NCBI RefSeq assembly: GCF_023015965.1
Contig: NZ_JALKAN010000001.1
Span: forward strand, 434,001 to 498,000
DNA from: Allomuricauda sp. F6463D
Lineage (GTDB): Bacteria > Bacteroidota > Bacteroidia > Flavobacteriales > Flavobacteriaceae
Length of the DNA stretch: 64,000 nucleotides
Direction: 5' to 3'
A model generated the notes under the pieces. It was not told the origin of the DNA, searched no databases, and was given only the letters and a program-made list of their open reading frames with translations. Shown in pieces: positions 25,801 to 33,466 of this stretch. Numbering within the stretch: the stretch's first letter is position 1; the number at the start of each line of letters is the position of its first letter. Position numbers and translations under genes: made by a program.

Positions 25801-26044
25801 GTTGCACATGCGTCTTGTTCCTGGTTTACGAGGCAAGTGGATCTATAACTTTGCCAGTGTTATTGCCTTTGCCAGTATTATGATGACCTATTTCGGGGTG
25901 AATTTTTATTTGGTGGGCTTGCACAGTTATGCTAGTGGGGACCAAGTAATAACCCCAAGCTTTGTATGGTATACAGTACTCGGGGTCTTTATTCTTGGAG
26001 GAGTCAGTTTTTGGCGATACAAAGTGCATTACGCCAAAAAATAG
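22880..26044 (+). CDS. Fused ResB-CcsA cytochrome c maturation protein (system II)
   Basis: A 1054-residue inner-membrane protein. The N-terminal ResB/CcsB part has membrane helices near residues 15-100 and a large periplasmic domain; a second periplasmic region (about 520-750) follows. The C-terminal CcsA part has several helices and the heme-handling WWD motif (WGRYWGWDPKETWALIS). In system II this complex exports heme and joins it to apocytochrome c. Fused CcsBA forms are known in Epsilonproteobacteria and Bacteroidota. It is divergent from the DUF2520 operon. Confidence 0.93.
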   Translation: MIDILKKTLFSTRLMAVLFLVFATAMAMGTFVESKYSTETARIYIYNATWFEAIMVFFAINFFGNIYRYRLLTWKKWPVLLLHLSWILIIAGAFVTRYISYEGMMPIREGATEKVFYSDKTYLTAFVDGDINGETKRRVLEDDILVTPEGKRTSLPWKSDFNGQPFSISYVDFIKGAEKGLIPDENGKEYLQIVEAGDGQRHEHYLENGKIASIHNILFALNNETDGAINIFYDEENGYRIKSPFEGNFMRMADQFQGEVTSDSIQPLLLRSLYTMGGMQFVVPEPSIKGKYGIVKVPEEEITNVTLDALVISVSANGETKEVKLLGSKGTSNYSDKINVGGLDFSFSYGSKVYELPFSIELNDFIAEKYPGTETGYSSFMSKVTIHDDRPFDYDIYMNHVLDHQGFRFFQASFDPDERGTVLSVNHDWWGTWITYIGYFLLYMGLMGIMFFGKTRFRDLQAMLEKIKAKKAALTTIVSLFAFLSVNAQESHEHASLPTKAQIDSVIQATTVAKEHAEKFGNLVIQDAGGRMKPVHTFASELLRKLSGKNKYKDLSPDQVFLSMMLNPGVWYTVDFIHVGKWQNDSIRKVIGVPSGTDFVKATDFFDEQGAYKLRPYLEKATSTTNPSNFEKDIKKVGERLSLLDIALSGQIVKIFPLLNDENNKWISAVEYRSGQHQVQDSLYSNFIRNAVPYYLNSLQQSIASGDYSQPDKLLEAFKQNQINHGEEILPSENRIKTEIIYNKLDLFNRLYKYYALVGGLLFFVLIAKIFKERKFLDAFAYLLKGTIILFFIWHTIGLVLRWYISGHAPWSDAYESILYVGWATMGIGLALGRKSELTIAASAFVTSMLLWIAHQSWVDPAISNLQPVLDSYWLMIHVAVIVGSYGPLTVGMILGVVALLLMVLTTEKNKKRMDLNIKELTVINELALTAGLVMLTIGNFLGGQWANESWGRYWGWDPKETWALISIMVYAFVLHMRLVPGLRGKWIYNFASVIAFASIMMTYFGVNFYLVGLHSYASGDQVITPSFVWYTVLGVFILGGVSFWRYKVHYAKK

Positions 26045-26045
26045 G

Positions 26046-27341
26046 CTATTGTTCCATTAAAAGTTTCATAATTTCTTCTGCGGCAACTTTACCTTTTTCT
26101 TTTAAGAATGGCCTCGAAGTATTATCACCCAATTCAAACACAATGGCCGGCATTCCGTGGTGTACGTAAAAGTATTTACTGGAAACCATGGTAGGGTCAA
26201 TTTCATCAGAGGCGCTAATATTGGTTCTCTTTTGAGGTAATCTTTCGCTTATGTTTTCTATCCAATCAAAGATTATCTTTCCTTTTTCTCCAGTTACCGT
26301 GGTATCAATAGGGTAGTAGATATCGTCCCAGGTGGAATGAAAATCTGCTCCGAACACAAATTCATAATCTTTGTCTTTCGCTACCAGAAAATCTCGAACA
26401 TTTCTTGTTTCGGGCTGGTTAAAGTTCTGCCAGTCACGATTCAGGTCAATTCCGCCCATATTGTGTCTCCAATGTCCGTTGTCCGCACCGTCAGGATTCA
26501 TCAAGGGTACCACAAAGACCGTATGTTCATGTCTAAACTCCTTGGCTAGTTGAGAATCGCTGGAAATTGTTTCGATAAAAGATTTCATCGCTAAAAAACC
26601 CGTTACTTCTGGTGGATGCTGTCTGGAAATGATCATCAATGCTTTTTTGGCATCCTCGTTTTCTTTTATCTCCATTAAATGCATGGTTCTTTTCTCTTTG
26701 GAAAGACCAATTGGGTAATTTTCAATAAATGGTTTAAGACTTAACGAATCTACCCATTCTTTAACCACCGATGATGTATAAAGTTCTTGAGCGGTGATCC
26801 AGGTTGGGTTTTCATTTACACTTATCGTAAGTTCTGCAGATTCTGGCGCAGCTTTGATTCCAAAATCATCTTCCCCTGGATTGATGGCTTTAAAATTAGT
26901 GCTATCCAAGGGTTTAAAGTTTCTACCATCTACACTTATTTTAGGATAGTATCTACTACGGGAGTCTTGATAGTTAAGTTGGACTGTTATGTCGCGAGGC
27001 TCTTTGGACCACACTTGAAAAGCATACCAAGGACTCACGTTTATTGGAGTGTTTTCTGCAGTTATCCATATAGAATAGTGGTCATCACCATCGTAGGCCA
27101 CCCCATTCAAGCGGGCTCCTTCAAATTTGTTTGAAAAGAAAATAGTACTGTCATTAAATGCCCATACCCCTTTCCATTGCTTTTGAACCGGTTTGTCCAC
27201 CGTAGGTACAATAGGACTTTTTCCTTGGCCCTGATAACCTGATTTTTTTTCGGTTTCTGTAGTATCAGGGTTCTTTTTACAGGATGCTGTGAGTATTATG
27301 GAAAATAGTACTCCAATGGCAATCAGACTTTTAATACGCAT
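26046..27341 (-). CDS. M14 family zinc carboxypeptidase, lipoprotein
   Basis: A 431-residue exported enzyme with a lipoprotein-like leader (MRIKSLIAIGVLFSIILTASC). The N-terminal beta domain (about 45-190) precedes the M14 catalytic domain: zinc ligands HPPE (in SRQHPPEVTG) and the His of DFHSTWDD, with a Glu in IVFELGDN. It probably trims peptides in the periplasm or at the cell surface. ATG 27341 is chosen because the extra 38 upstream codons precede a clear signal peptide. It converges with the ccs gene, 1 bp apart. Confidence 0.85.
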   Translation of the reverse strand: MRIKSLIAIGVLFSIILTASCKKNPDTTETEKKSGYQGQGKSPIVPTVDKPVQKQWKGVWAFNDSTIFFSNKFEGARLNGVAYDGDDHYSIWITAENTPINVSPWYAFQVWSKEPRDITVQLNYQDSRSRYYPKISVDGRNFKPLDSTNFKAINPGEDDFGIKAAPESAELTISVNENPTWITAQELYTSSVVKEWVDSLSLKPFIENYPIGLSKEKRTMHLMEIKENEDAKKALMIISRQHPPEVTGFLAMKSFIETISSDSQLAKEFRHEHTVFVVPLMNPDGADNGHWRHNMGGIDLNRDWQNFNQPETRNVRDFLVAKDKDYEFVFGADFHSTWDDIYYPIDTTVTGEKGKIIFDWIENISERLPQKRTNISASDEIDPTMVSSKYFYVHHGMPAIVFELGDNTSRPFLKEKGKVAAEEIMKLLMEQ

Positions 27342-27481
27342 GGTTTTTAATTTATTTTGAGTTAGATTGATTACGAAAGTATCAACAAGCAATGAAGCAG
27401 TAAATATAAAATTATTAATAATGTATTGATTTTTTCCCCATATTTGCGTCATCATGAAGTTATAAGAATTATGTACGCGAT

Positions 27482-27544
27482 AGATATCACCTTTGGTCTA
27501 GCACCATTGAGGTAACCGAAACTCCTTCGGCGAATTTGATATTT
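27482..27544 (+). promoter_or_regulatory. Possible structured leader (three-stem RNA) of the MATE gene
   Basis: AGATATCA (27482-27489) can pair with TGATATTT (27537-27544). Inside lie two hairpins: TGGT/ACCA (27494-27497 with 27503-27506) extended by ACCT/AGGT (27489-27492 with 27510-27513; A27489 can join only one stem), and CCGAA/TTCGG (27516-27520 with 27526-27530). A -7-like CATATTTG lies near 27439-27446. No known riboswitch is recognised. Confidence 0.35.
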
Positions 27545-27574
27545 ACTTTCTTTTTCACACATAATTTTTAGATA

Positions 27575-28984
27575 ATGACATCTCAATATACAAATTCATT
27601 TAAAAAAATAATTCAGTATTTCTGGATAGCTATTTCTGGTAAAGAAACGGAGTTCACATCCGGAAGCATCCGAAAAGCCATATTTATGCTCTCCGTCCCT
27701 ATGATTTTGGAAATGCTCATGGAGTCTATTTTCGCTTTAGTGGATATTGCCTACGTATCCAGAGTAAGCGTTAATGCCGTGGCCACTATTGGGCTTACAG
27801 AATCTGTGATTACCTTGGTGTATGCCTTGGCCATTGGATTGAGTATGGCCGCCACAGCGGTTGTTGCCCGTAGAATTGGCGAGAAAGACGTGGATGGAGC
27901 AAGAACTGCTGCTGTTCAGGCCATTAGTTTAGGATTGGGGATTTCTATATTAATAGGAATCATTGGAATAATCTACGCCAAAGATATTTTGGCCTTAATG
28001 GGTGGGGAACCCGATTTAATCGCCGAAGGTTACGGATATACACAATATATGATCGGGGGCAACATCACTATTGTTCTACTTTTTTTGATCAACGCCATTT
28101 TTCGTGGTGCGGGAAACGCGTCCATTGCTATGTGGGCCTTGGTGCTTTCCAACGGACTTAATATTATTTTGGATCCAATGTTCATCTTTGGATTTGGACC
28201 CATCCCAGAGTTTGGGGTCAAAGGGGCGGCAATTGCGACAAATATAGGTAGGGGAACTGCGGTAATTTTTCAACTGGGAATTTTGTTTTTTGGTTGGGGC
28301 AAAATTAAATTGATGGCCAAAGATTTGGTTATTAACCTAAAGGTTATGCTTAACCTGATCAACGTTTCTTTAGGGGGTATTGCCCAATTTTTGATAGGAA
28401 CCTCCAGTTGGATTTTTCTTATGCGAATCATGTCCGAATTTGGTAGTGAAGTATTGGCGGGTTATACCATAGCTATTCGGGTAATGATGTTTACTTTGAT
28501 GCCATCTTGGGGAATGAGCAATGCTGCCGCTACCTTGGTGGGACAAAATCTTGGGGCGAAACAACCCGATAGGGCAGAACGTTCGGTTTGGAAAACAGGA
28601 AAATACAATGCCATATTTATGGGTACTGTTTCCTTGGGTTATCTCATTTTCGCAACTAGCATTATTTCTTGGTTCAATACAACTCCAGAGGTGGTTAAAA
28701 ATGGAGCACTATGTCTTCAAATAATTGCTTTGGGTTATGTTTTTTACGCATACGGCATGGTGGTTACCCAAGCTTTTAATGGAGCAGGAGACACCAGAAC
28801 ACCGACAAAGATTAATTTGATTTCGTTTTGGTTCTTTCAATTACCATTGGCCTACATTTCAGCCTTGGTTTTTAACTTAGGTGCAATTGGTGTTTTTATG
28901 GCCATAACCTTGGCAGAAATATTATTGGCCGTATTGGCCATGGTATGGTTCAAAAAAGGAAAATGGAAGAATGTTCAAGTATGA
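27575..28984 (+). CDS. MATE family efflux transporter
   Basis: A 469-residue inner-membrane exporter with 12 predicted helices in two similar halves. Helix 1 region reads FMLSVPMILEMLMESIFALVD, and the second half repeats the pattern (NLINVSLGGIAQFLIG). MATE proteins export cationic drugs or metabolites in exchange for Na+ or H+. The N-terminal 30 residues are an amphipathic extension. It starts after a roughly 125-nt leader that may be structured and is followed after 35 bp by the PLP enzyme gene. Confidence 0.92.
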   Translation: MTSQYTNSFKKIIQYFWIAISGKETEFTSGSIRKAIFMLSVPMILEMLMESIFALVDIAYVSRVSVNAVATIGLTESVITLVYALAIGLSMAATAVVARRIGEKDVDGARTAAVQAISLGLGISILIGIIGIIYAKDILALMGGEPDLIAEGYGYTQYMIGGNITIVLLFLINAIFRGAGNASIAMWALVLSNGLNIILDPMFIFGFGPIPEFGVKGAAIATNIGRGTAVIFQLGILFFGWGKIKLMAKDLVINLKVMLNLINVSLGGIAQFLIGTSSWIFLMRIMSEFGSEVLAGYTIAIRVMMFTLMPSWGMSNAAATLVGQNLGAKQPDRAERSVWKTGKYNAIFMGTVSLGYLIFATSIISWFNTTPEVVKNGALCLQIIALGYVFYAYGMVVTQAFNGAGDTRTPTKINLISFWFFQLPLAYISALVFNLGAIGVFMAITLAEILLAVLAMVWFKKGKWKNVQV

Positions 28985-29019
28985 TCGGTTTCGTATCTTT
29001 ATACTAAAGTAAAACCATC

Positions 29020-30189
29020 ATGAACAACGATAAAAAAGGACTGAATACCATCTGTACCCACGTTGGGGAATTGGAGGATAAAGAGTTCAAAGGAGCTGTA
29101 TCCCCATTGTACATGAGTACATCCTACCAATTTGAAGACGTAGCCGTAAAAAGATACCCAAGATATTTCAATACACCTAATCAAGAGGCATTGTGCAAAA
29201 AAATGGCAGCTTTGGAACATACTGAAGCCGCTCTGATTTTTGGAAGTGGTATGGCCGCCATTAGTACCGCATTGATGGCTTTTTTACAAAAAGGTGACCA
29301 CGTGGTGCTGCAACAAACTATTTATGGTGGAACGTATCATTTGGCCGTTAGCCAATTTGAAAGATTTGGAATTGACTATTCCTTTACCACAGGTTGGGAA
29401 GTGGAAGATTTTGAAAAAGAAATAAGGCCCAATACCAAGGTCTTGTATTTGGAAACACCTTCCAATCCACTATTGACCATTACCGATGTGAAAGGAGTGG
29501 CAGATTTGGCGAAAACGAAAGGAATCCTATCCATGATCGACAATACCTTTGCCAGTCCGGTAAATCAAAATCCTATTGATTTTGGAGTTGATGTTGTGGT
29601 GCACAGTGCTACAAAATATATGGGAGGGCACTCCGATATATGTGCAGGCGTAGTTGCCTCTACCCAGGAAAATATGGATAAAGTATTTCAAACTGGGATT
29701 TGTTTTGGTGGAAGTTTGAGCGATTATACGGTCTGGCTTTTGGAACGTAGCTTAAAAACGATGGCCATCCGCGTGAAGGCACAGAATGAGAATGCTATGA
29801 AAATGGCTACTTATTTGAATGAAAATAAAGATGTGGACCATGTGTATTACCCAGGCTTAGTAGACCATCCCGGGCATGAGTTGGCCAAATCTCAAATGAA
29901 AGGTTTTGGGGGAATGCTATCGTTTGAGCTGAATCCAGAAATAGATGCGTCTTTGTTTTTCAAGGAGTTAAAATTGATTAAACCATCCATGAGTTTAGCA
30001 GGTATAGAAAGCACCATGCTTTCTCCTACGCAAACTTCTCATGCATTGATGACTCCAGAGGATAGGGCTAAACAAGGCATTAAGGATTCATTGATTCGTT
30101 TTTCCTTGGGTATAGAAGAAATAGAAGATTTAATCGTAGATATAGAACAGGCCATTGCCAAAGTAAAATCCATGACCGTAACGGTATAA
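29020..30189 (+). CDS. PLP-dependent Cys/Met metabolism enzyme (cystathionine gamma-synthase / methionine gamma-lyase type)
   Basis: A 389-residue fold-type I enzyme. The PLP lysine is K199 in HSATKYMGGHSD; TETPSNP-like (LETPSNPLLTITD), FGSGMAAIS and the YGGTYHL region are the other signatures. Members split or form C-S bonds; lyase and synthase activities cannot be separated here. bshB1 starts 6 bp after its stop, so the two are surely one operon, which fits thiol metabolism. Confidence 0.88.
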   Translation: MNNDKKGLNTICTHVGELEDKEFKGAVSPLYMSTSYQFEDVAVKRYPRYFNTPNQEALCKKMAALEHTEAALIFGSGMAAISTALMAFLQKGDHVVLQQTIYGGTYHLAVSQFERFGIDYSFTTGWEVEDFEKEIRPNTKVLYLETPSNPLLTITDVKGVADLAKTKGILSMIDNTFASPVNQNPIDFGVDVVVHSATKYMGGHSDICAGVVASTQENMDKVFQTGICFGGSLSDYTVWLLERSLKTMAIRVKAQNENAMKMATYLNENKDVDHVYYPGLVDHPGHELAKSQMKGFGGMLSFELNPEIDASLFFKELKLIKPSMSLAGIESTMLSPTQTSHALMTPEDRAKQGIKDSLIRFSLGIEEIEDLIVDIEQAIAKVKSMTVTV

Positions 30190-30195
30190 TAATAT

Positions 30196-30918
30196 ATGAG
30201 GCTAGACATTTTAGTATTCGGTGCGCATCCTGATGATGCCGAACTTGGGGCAGGGGCTACCATCGCCAAGGAAGTTTCCAAAGGAAAAAAAGTAGGAATC
30301 GTGGATTTGACCCGTGGAGAACTGGGTACCCGTGGCTCTGCTGAAATTCGGGATCGAGAAGCAGCAAAAGCCGCTCAAATATTGGGTGTATCGGTACGAG
30401 AAAACATGGAATTTGCAGATGGATTCTTTGTAAACGATAAAGAGCATCAACTGGAACTCATTAAAATAATTAGAAAGTACCGACCCGAGATAGTACTTTG
30501 CAATGCTATTGATGACCGACATATTGACCACGGAAGAGGTAGTAAATTGGTAAGTGATGCCTGCTTTTTGAGTGGTTTGATAAAAATTGACACCAAAATG
30601 GATGGCGACGATGCATGGCAAGATGCCTGGAGGCCAAAGATTGTATATCATTATATCCAATGGAAAAGTCTGGAACCCGATTTTGTTGTGAACGTATCTG
30701 GGTTTATGGACAAGAAAACCGAGGCTATTTTGGCTTATGGCTCACAATTTTATGACCCTAAAAGCGACGAGCCGGAAACACCTATCAGCAGTAAAAATTT
30801 TACGGACAGCGTGGAATACCGCGCTAGGGATTTGGGTAGAATAATTGGGGTTGAACATGCCGAAGGATTTACTGTAGAGCGTTACTTGGGCGTGGACAAA
30901 CTAGACGATTTAATCTGA
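30196..30918 (+). CDS. bshB1: Bacillithiol biosynthesis deacetylase BshB1
   Basis: A 240-residue zinc enzyme that deacetylates GlcNAc-malate before cysteine is added to form bacillithiol. LVFGAHPDDAELGAG (H11, D13, D14) is the metal motif; DLTRGELGTRGS and DDRHIDHGRGS are typical of BshB1 rather than other PIG-L proteins. The ends of this gene and the sensor kinase gene abut (30918/30919). It follows the sulfur amino acid enzyme, consistent with thiol supply. Confidence 0.92.
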   Translation: MRLDILVFGAHPDDAELGAGATIAKEVSKGKKVGIVDLTRGELGTRGSAEIRDREAAKAAQILGVSVRENMEFADGFFVNDKEHQLELIKIIRKYRPEIVLCNAIDDRHIDHGRGSKLVSDACFLSGLIKIDTKMDGDDAWQDAWRPKIVYHYIQWKSLEPDFVVNVSGFMDKKTEAILAYGSQFYDPKSDEPETPISSKNFTDSVEYRARDLGRIIGVEHAEGFTVERYLGVDKLDDLI

Positions 30919-33012
30919 TTAAGATGCTTTTTGGTACCTGTTCAAAGATTTGGGTACTGTAAAAAAGAATGTGGTTCCATTTCGCGGAACACTATCAACC
31001 CATATTTCGCCTTTGTTTTTATGTACCATCTCTTTACATAGGGACAAACCTAAACCAGTACCTTTTTCATTATTGGTACCATAAGTGGTAACATTGGAGG
31101 AGTCATTGAAAATGCTTTTCTGGATCTCGGCGGTCATACCAACCCCTGTATCTCGTATAGAAATCTGCCACATCCCAGATTTTTCTTCAGCGTCAATGGT
31201 AATCAGACCGTTCTCCGGAGTAAATTTTATTGCATTGCTCAATAGATTTCGGATAACGATATCTATTTGGTTATTATCCGCCCAAATTCGTGGGTTTTCA
31301 GGAAGTTGATTAATAATTTTAATGGATTTGCTACTGGCAATCTCAGACAATAACTGGATGTTGCTGGTCACAAGGTTTGACAACGATACGCGTTTGGGTT
31401 TAGTGACCACTCCGTTTAGCTGGTTCATACCCCAAGATAAAAGATTATTCAGTGTAAAGGATATATTGTCCACATCTGTTTTTAGTTTGGGAATAAATGA
31501 GACCAGTTCTTTTGTACTTATTTCACCATCGGTAAACATCTTCAGAATTCCTTGTAACCCACCAATTGGGCCTCTAAGATCGTGGCCGATAATGGAAAAA
31601 AGTTTGGTGTTGGTTTTATTGATTTCATGCAGTTGTGCTTCACGTAATAATATTGCTTGGGATTTATCTTTTAGTTCTCGGTTCAACTTTTTCTGAATGT
31701 TCTCGCTCCTACGGATCAAAAAGGTGATTATACTTAGGATAAGAAGTACTATGATGGAAAAATAGATATAATTACGTTGCTTGGCCAAGGCATTTTGATT
31801 GGCTTCTATCAATTCTTGTTTTTCTTGTTCGTAGTGCAATTTTGTCTCTAAAAGAGATAAACTTTGTTTGTTTTTATCTCTGAACAGTGAATCAGACAGG
31901 GTTTTGAAGGTTTCCAAATAAGCCAATGCTTCGGTGTCGTCACCATTTTTCTTATAAACCTTGTAAAGAGTTTCAGAACAATCAATTTGGCCTTGAAGGG
32001 ATTTTATCTTTTTGGAAAGCGCAAGTCCTTTTTTAGCATAATTTAAAGAGAGGCTGTCATTTTCCAAACCAAAATATACTTTGGCCATACCGTTCATCAA
32101 TTGAATTTTGATTCTATCGTCTTCAATTTGATGCTTAAAAAGCATATTACTTTGATCATACCAATAGAGCGCCCATTTATATTTTTTTTGATCAAGATAA
32201 ATATCTCCTTTCACTTCATAAGCATAGGCAAGCCAATCGTAAATCTTATTCTTCTCAAAGGTGTTGATACTTCGATTAATACTGAACATCGCATTCTTAA
32301 AATCCTTCGCATCTTTATAGAGAGACGCCATATTGCTCTGCGTTTCAGCATCTATGACCTCGTTGTTCATGCTTCGGTTAATCTTTTGAACCGTATCGTA
32401 AAACATCAAGGCATTTTTAAAATCTTTCTGATCTGCATAGAGACCCGCAATGTTCTCATTAAGTATGGAGAGCATTTGTGGGTTATCAATTTTTTTGGCC
32501 AAATCGATACCCTTTAGGTTTAGGTTTAGGGCTTCGGCGTAGTTACCTTCAAAACTATAATTTTGTGCCAGTGCATTTATAATAGATACCTCCGAATTAA
32601 AATCATTGGTTTCGTCAGCAATTTTTAACGCCTGCTCAAATAGTGGCATCGATTTTTCACGATTTCCTTTATTATAGAAATAATTAGCTTGGGCATCCAG
32701 GGCTTTGATTATACCACGGCTATAATTAATACTCTCACTATATTTCAATGCCCTTTCTGCAATGGAATAAAGACTGTCAGCCTCCAAGTAAAGATAGGAG
32801 AACGCTAATCTGTTCAAAAGATTGATGTGTGAAGTATCTTTGGCGTTAAATCGGTTAGTTGATTCCAAACGCTGTAGTTTATAAGCTAAACTATCATGCT
32901 TTCTATAGGACTGGGCGTTAATCGGTATGGACATCAAAAGAATGCACGTAAATATACCCAGTGCAATAATTGGTTTCTTCTTGTGAGGTATAAGATTTAT
33001 TTGAGAAAACAA
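30919..33012 (-). CDS. TPR-containing membrane sensor histidine kinase
   Basis: A 697-residue kinase. An N-terminal hydrophobic segment (about 14-34) acts as signal peptide or anchor; a periplasmic TPR solenoid follows (residues about 60-380, for example GNYAEALNLNLKGIDLAKK); one membrane helix at about 415-433; a coiled coil; HisKA with H477 in FSIIGHDLRGPIGG; and HATPase with NLLSNAIKFTPENG, DTGVGMT and GTGLGLSLCKEM. Its partner regulator is not adjacent. The upstream TTTCACAACA element at 33079-33070 is shared with the kinase at 45.6 kb. Confidence 0.92.
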   Translation of the reverse strand: MFSQINLIPHKKKPIIALGIFTCILLMSIPINAQSYRKHDSLAYKLQRLESTNRFNAKDTSHINLLNRLAFSYLYLEADSLYSIAERALKYSESINYSRGIIKALDAQANYFYNKGNREKSMPLFEQALKIADETNDFNSEVSIINALAQNYSFEGNYAEALNLNLKGIDLAKKIDNPQMLSILNENIAGLYADQKDFKNALMFYDTVQKINRSMNNEVIDAETQSNMASLYKDAKDFKNAMFSINRSINTFEKNKIYDWLAYAYEVKGDIYLDQKKYKWALYWYDQSNMLFKHQIEDDRIKIQLMNGMAKVYFGLENDSLSLNYAKKGLALSKKIKSLQGQIDCSETLYKVYKKNGDDTEALAYLETFKTLSDSLFRDKNKQSLSLLETKLHYEQEKQELIEANQNALAKQRNYIYFSIIVLLILSIITFLIRRSENIQKKLNRELKDKSQAILLREAQLHEINKTNTKLFSIIGHDLRGPIGGLQGILKMFTDGEISTKELVSFIPKLKTDVDNISFTLNNLLSWGMNQLNGVVTKPKRVSLSNLVTSNIQLLSEIASSKSIKIINQLPENPRIWADNNQIDIVIRNLLSNAIKFTPENGLITIDAEEKSGMWQISIRDTGVGMTAEIQKSIFNDSSNVTTYGTNNEKGTGLGLSLCKEMVHKNKGEIWVDSVPRNGTTFFFTVPKSLNRYQKAS

Positions 33013-33033
33013 TTGATTATAGATTATATGATG

Positions 33034-33079
33034 TAAAACTACTTTTACACTAACTTTTTTGAAATTATTTGTTGTGAAA
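33034..33079 (-). promoter_or_regulatory. LytTR-like element plus promoter of the TPR kinase gene
   Basis: On the minus strand TTTCACAACA (33079-33070) is followed after exactly 28 nt by TAGTTTTA (33041-33034), one base from TAnnTTTG. The start codon is 22 bp further. A second repeat 21-22 bp upstream is weak (it ends in CACA). The arrangement matches those at 45214-45259 and 45452-45497. Confidence 0.6.
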
Positions 33080-33232
33080 GGTCCAAAAATGTGTGTTTGG
33101 TCTTAAAAACGTGCATTTTATCGGTAAATTGTACCATAGAGTCATTATTATTAGTTGCCAGCAACTTGTAGAATAAGATGTAGTGGATAAATAAAGGAGT
33201 GCTAAAATAAATTGATGGAATTTGAAAAATAT

Positions 33233-33264
33233 TTTGGTTGAATCATTACAAAAAAGTATTTTTG
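33233..33264 (+). promoter_or_regulatory. Bacteroidota-type promoter of tRNA-His
   Basis: TTTG (33233-33236), 20 nt, TATTTTTG (33257-33264): both boxes match the consensus. The mature tRNA starts about 15 bp downstream. Confidence 0.7.
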
Positions 33265-33278
33265 CATCCGCTTTAAAT

Positions 33279-33353
33279 GGTGGTTGTAGCTCAGTTGGTT
33301 AGAGCATCGGTTTGTGGTACCGAGGGTCGCGGGTTCGAATCCCGTCTTCCACC
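33279..33353 (+). tRNA. tRNA-His (anticodon GTG)
   Basis: Cloverleaf with anticodon loop TTGTGGT, T loop TTCGAAT, and the extra G at -1 (33279) paired with C73 (33353), the identity mark of tRNA-His. CCA is not encoded. Acceptor GTGGTTG against CTTCCAC leaves two adjacent U-U oppositions (5-68 and 6-67). A promoter precedes and a terminator follows, so it is a single-gene unit. Confidence 0.95.
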
Positions 33354-33366
33354 CTTACATTAGTTA

Positions 33367-33397
33367 AATCCCATATCCTTTCGATATGGGATTTTTT
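33367..33397 (+). terminator. Terminator of tRNA-His
   Basis: AATCCCATATC (33367-33377) pairs with GATATGGGATT (33383-33393) around CTTTC, with T33392-T33397 after it. Confidence 0.88.
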
Positions 33398-33412
33398 ATT
33401 CAATTATTAAAC

Positions 33413-33444
33413 AAAAAAAGCCCTTTTAAAAAAAAGGGCTTTTT
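33413..33444 (-). terminator. Terminator of the M28 peptidase gene
   Basis: GCCCTTTT (33420-33427) pairs with AAAAGGGC (33432-33439), and the flanking A5/T5 extend the stem. On the minus strand a T run follows. Confidence 0.82.
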
Positions 33445-33466
33445 CAATGCTCTATAAACAGATAGC

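Noticed and set aside
27342-27455. Upstream extension of the M14 peptidase frame
   Set aside because: It precedes a normal lipoprotein signal peptide and would hide it.
27480-29019. SAM or TPP riboswitch before the MATE or the Cys/Met enzyme gene
   Set aside because: None of the conserved sequence blocks of these classes is present.
30684-30693. GTTCACAACA on the minus strand
   Set aside because: It is inside bshB1 and no -7-like box lies 28 nt downstream (TATAATGA).
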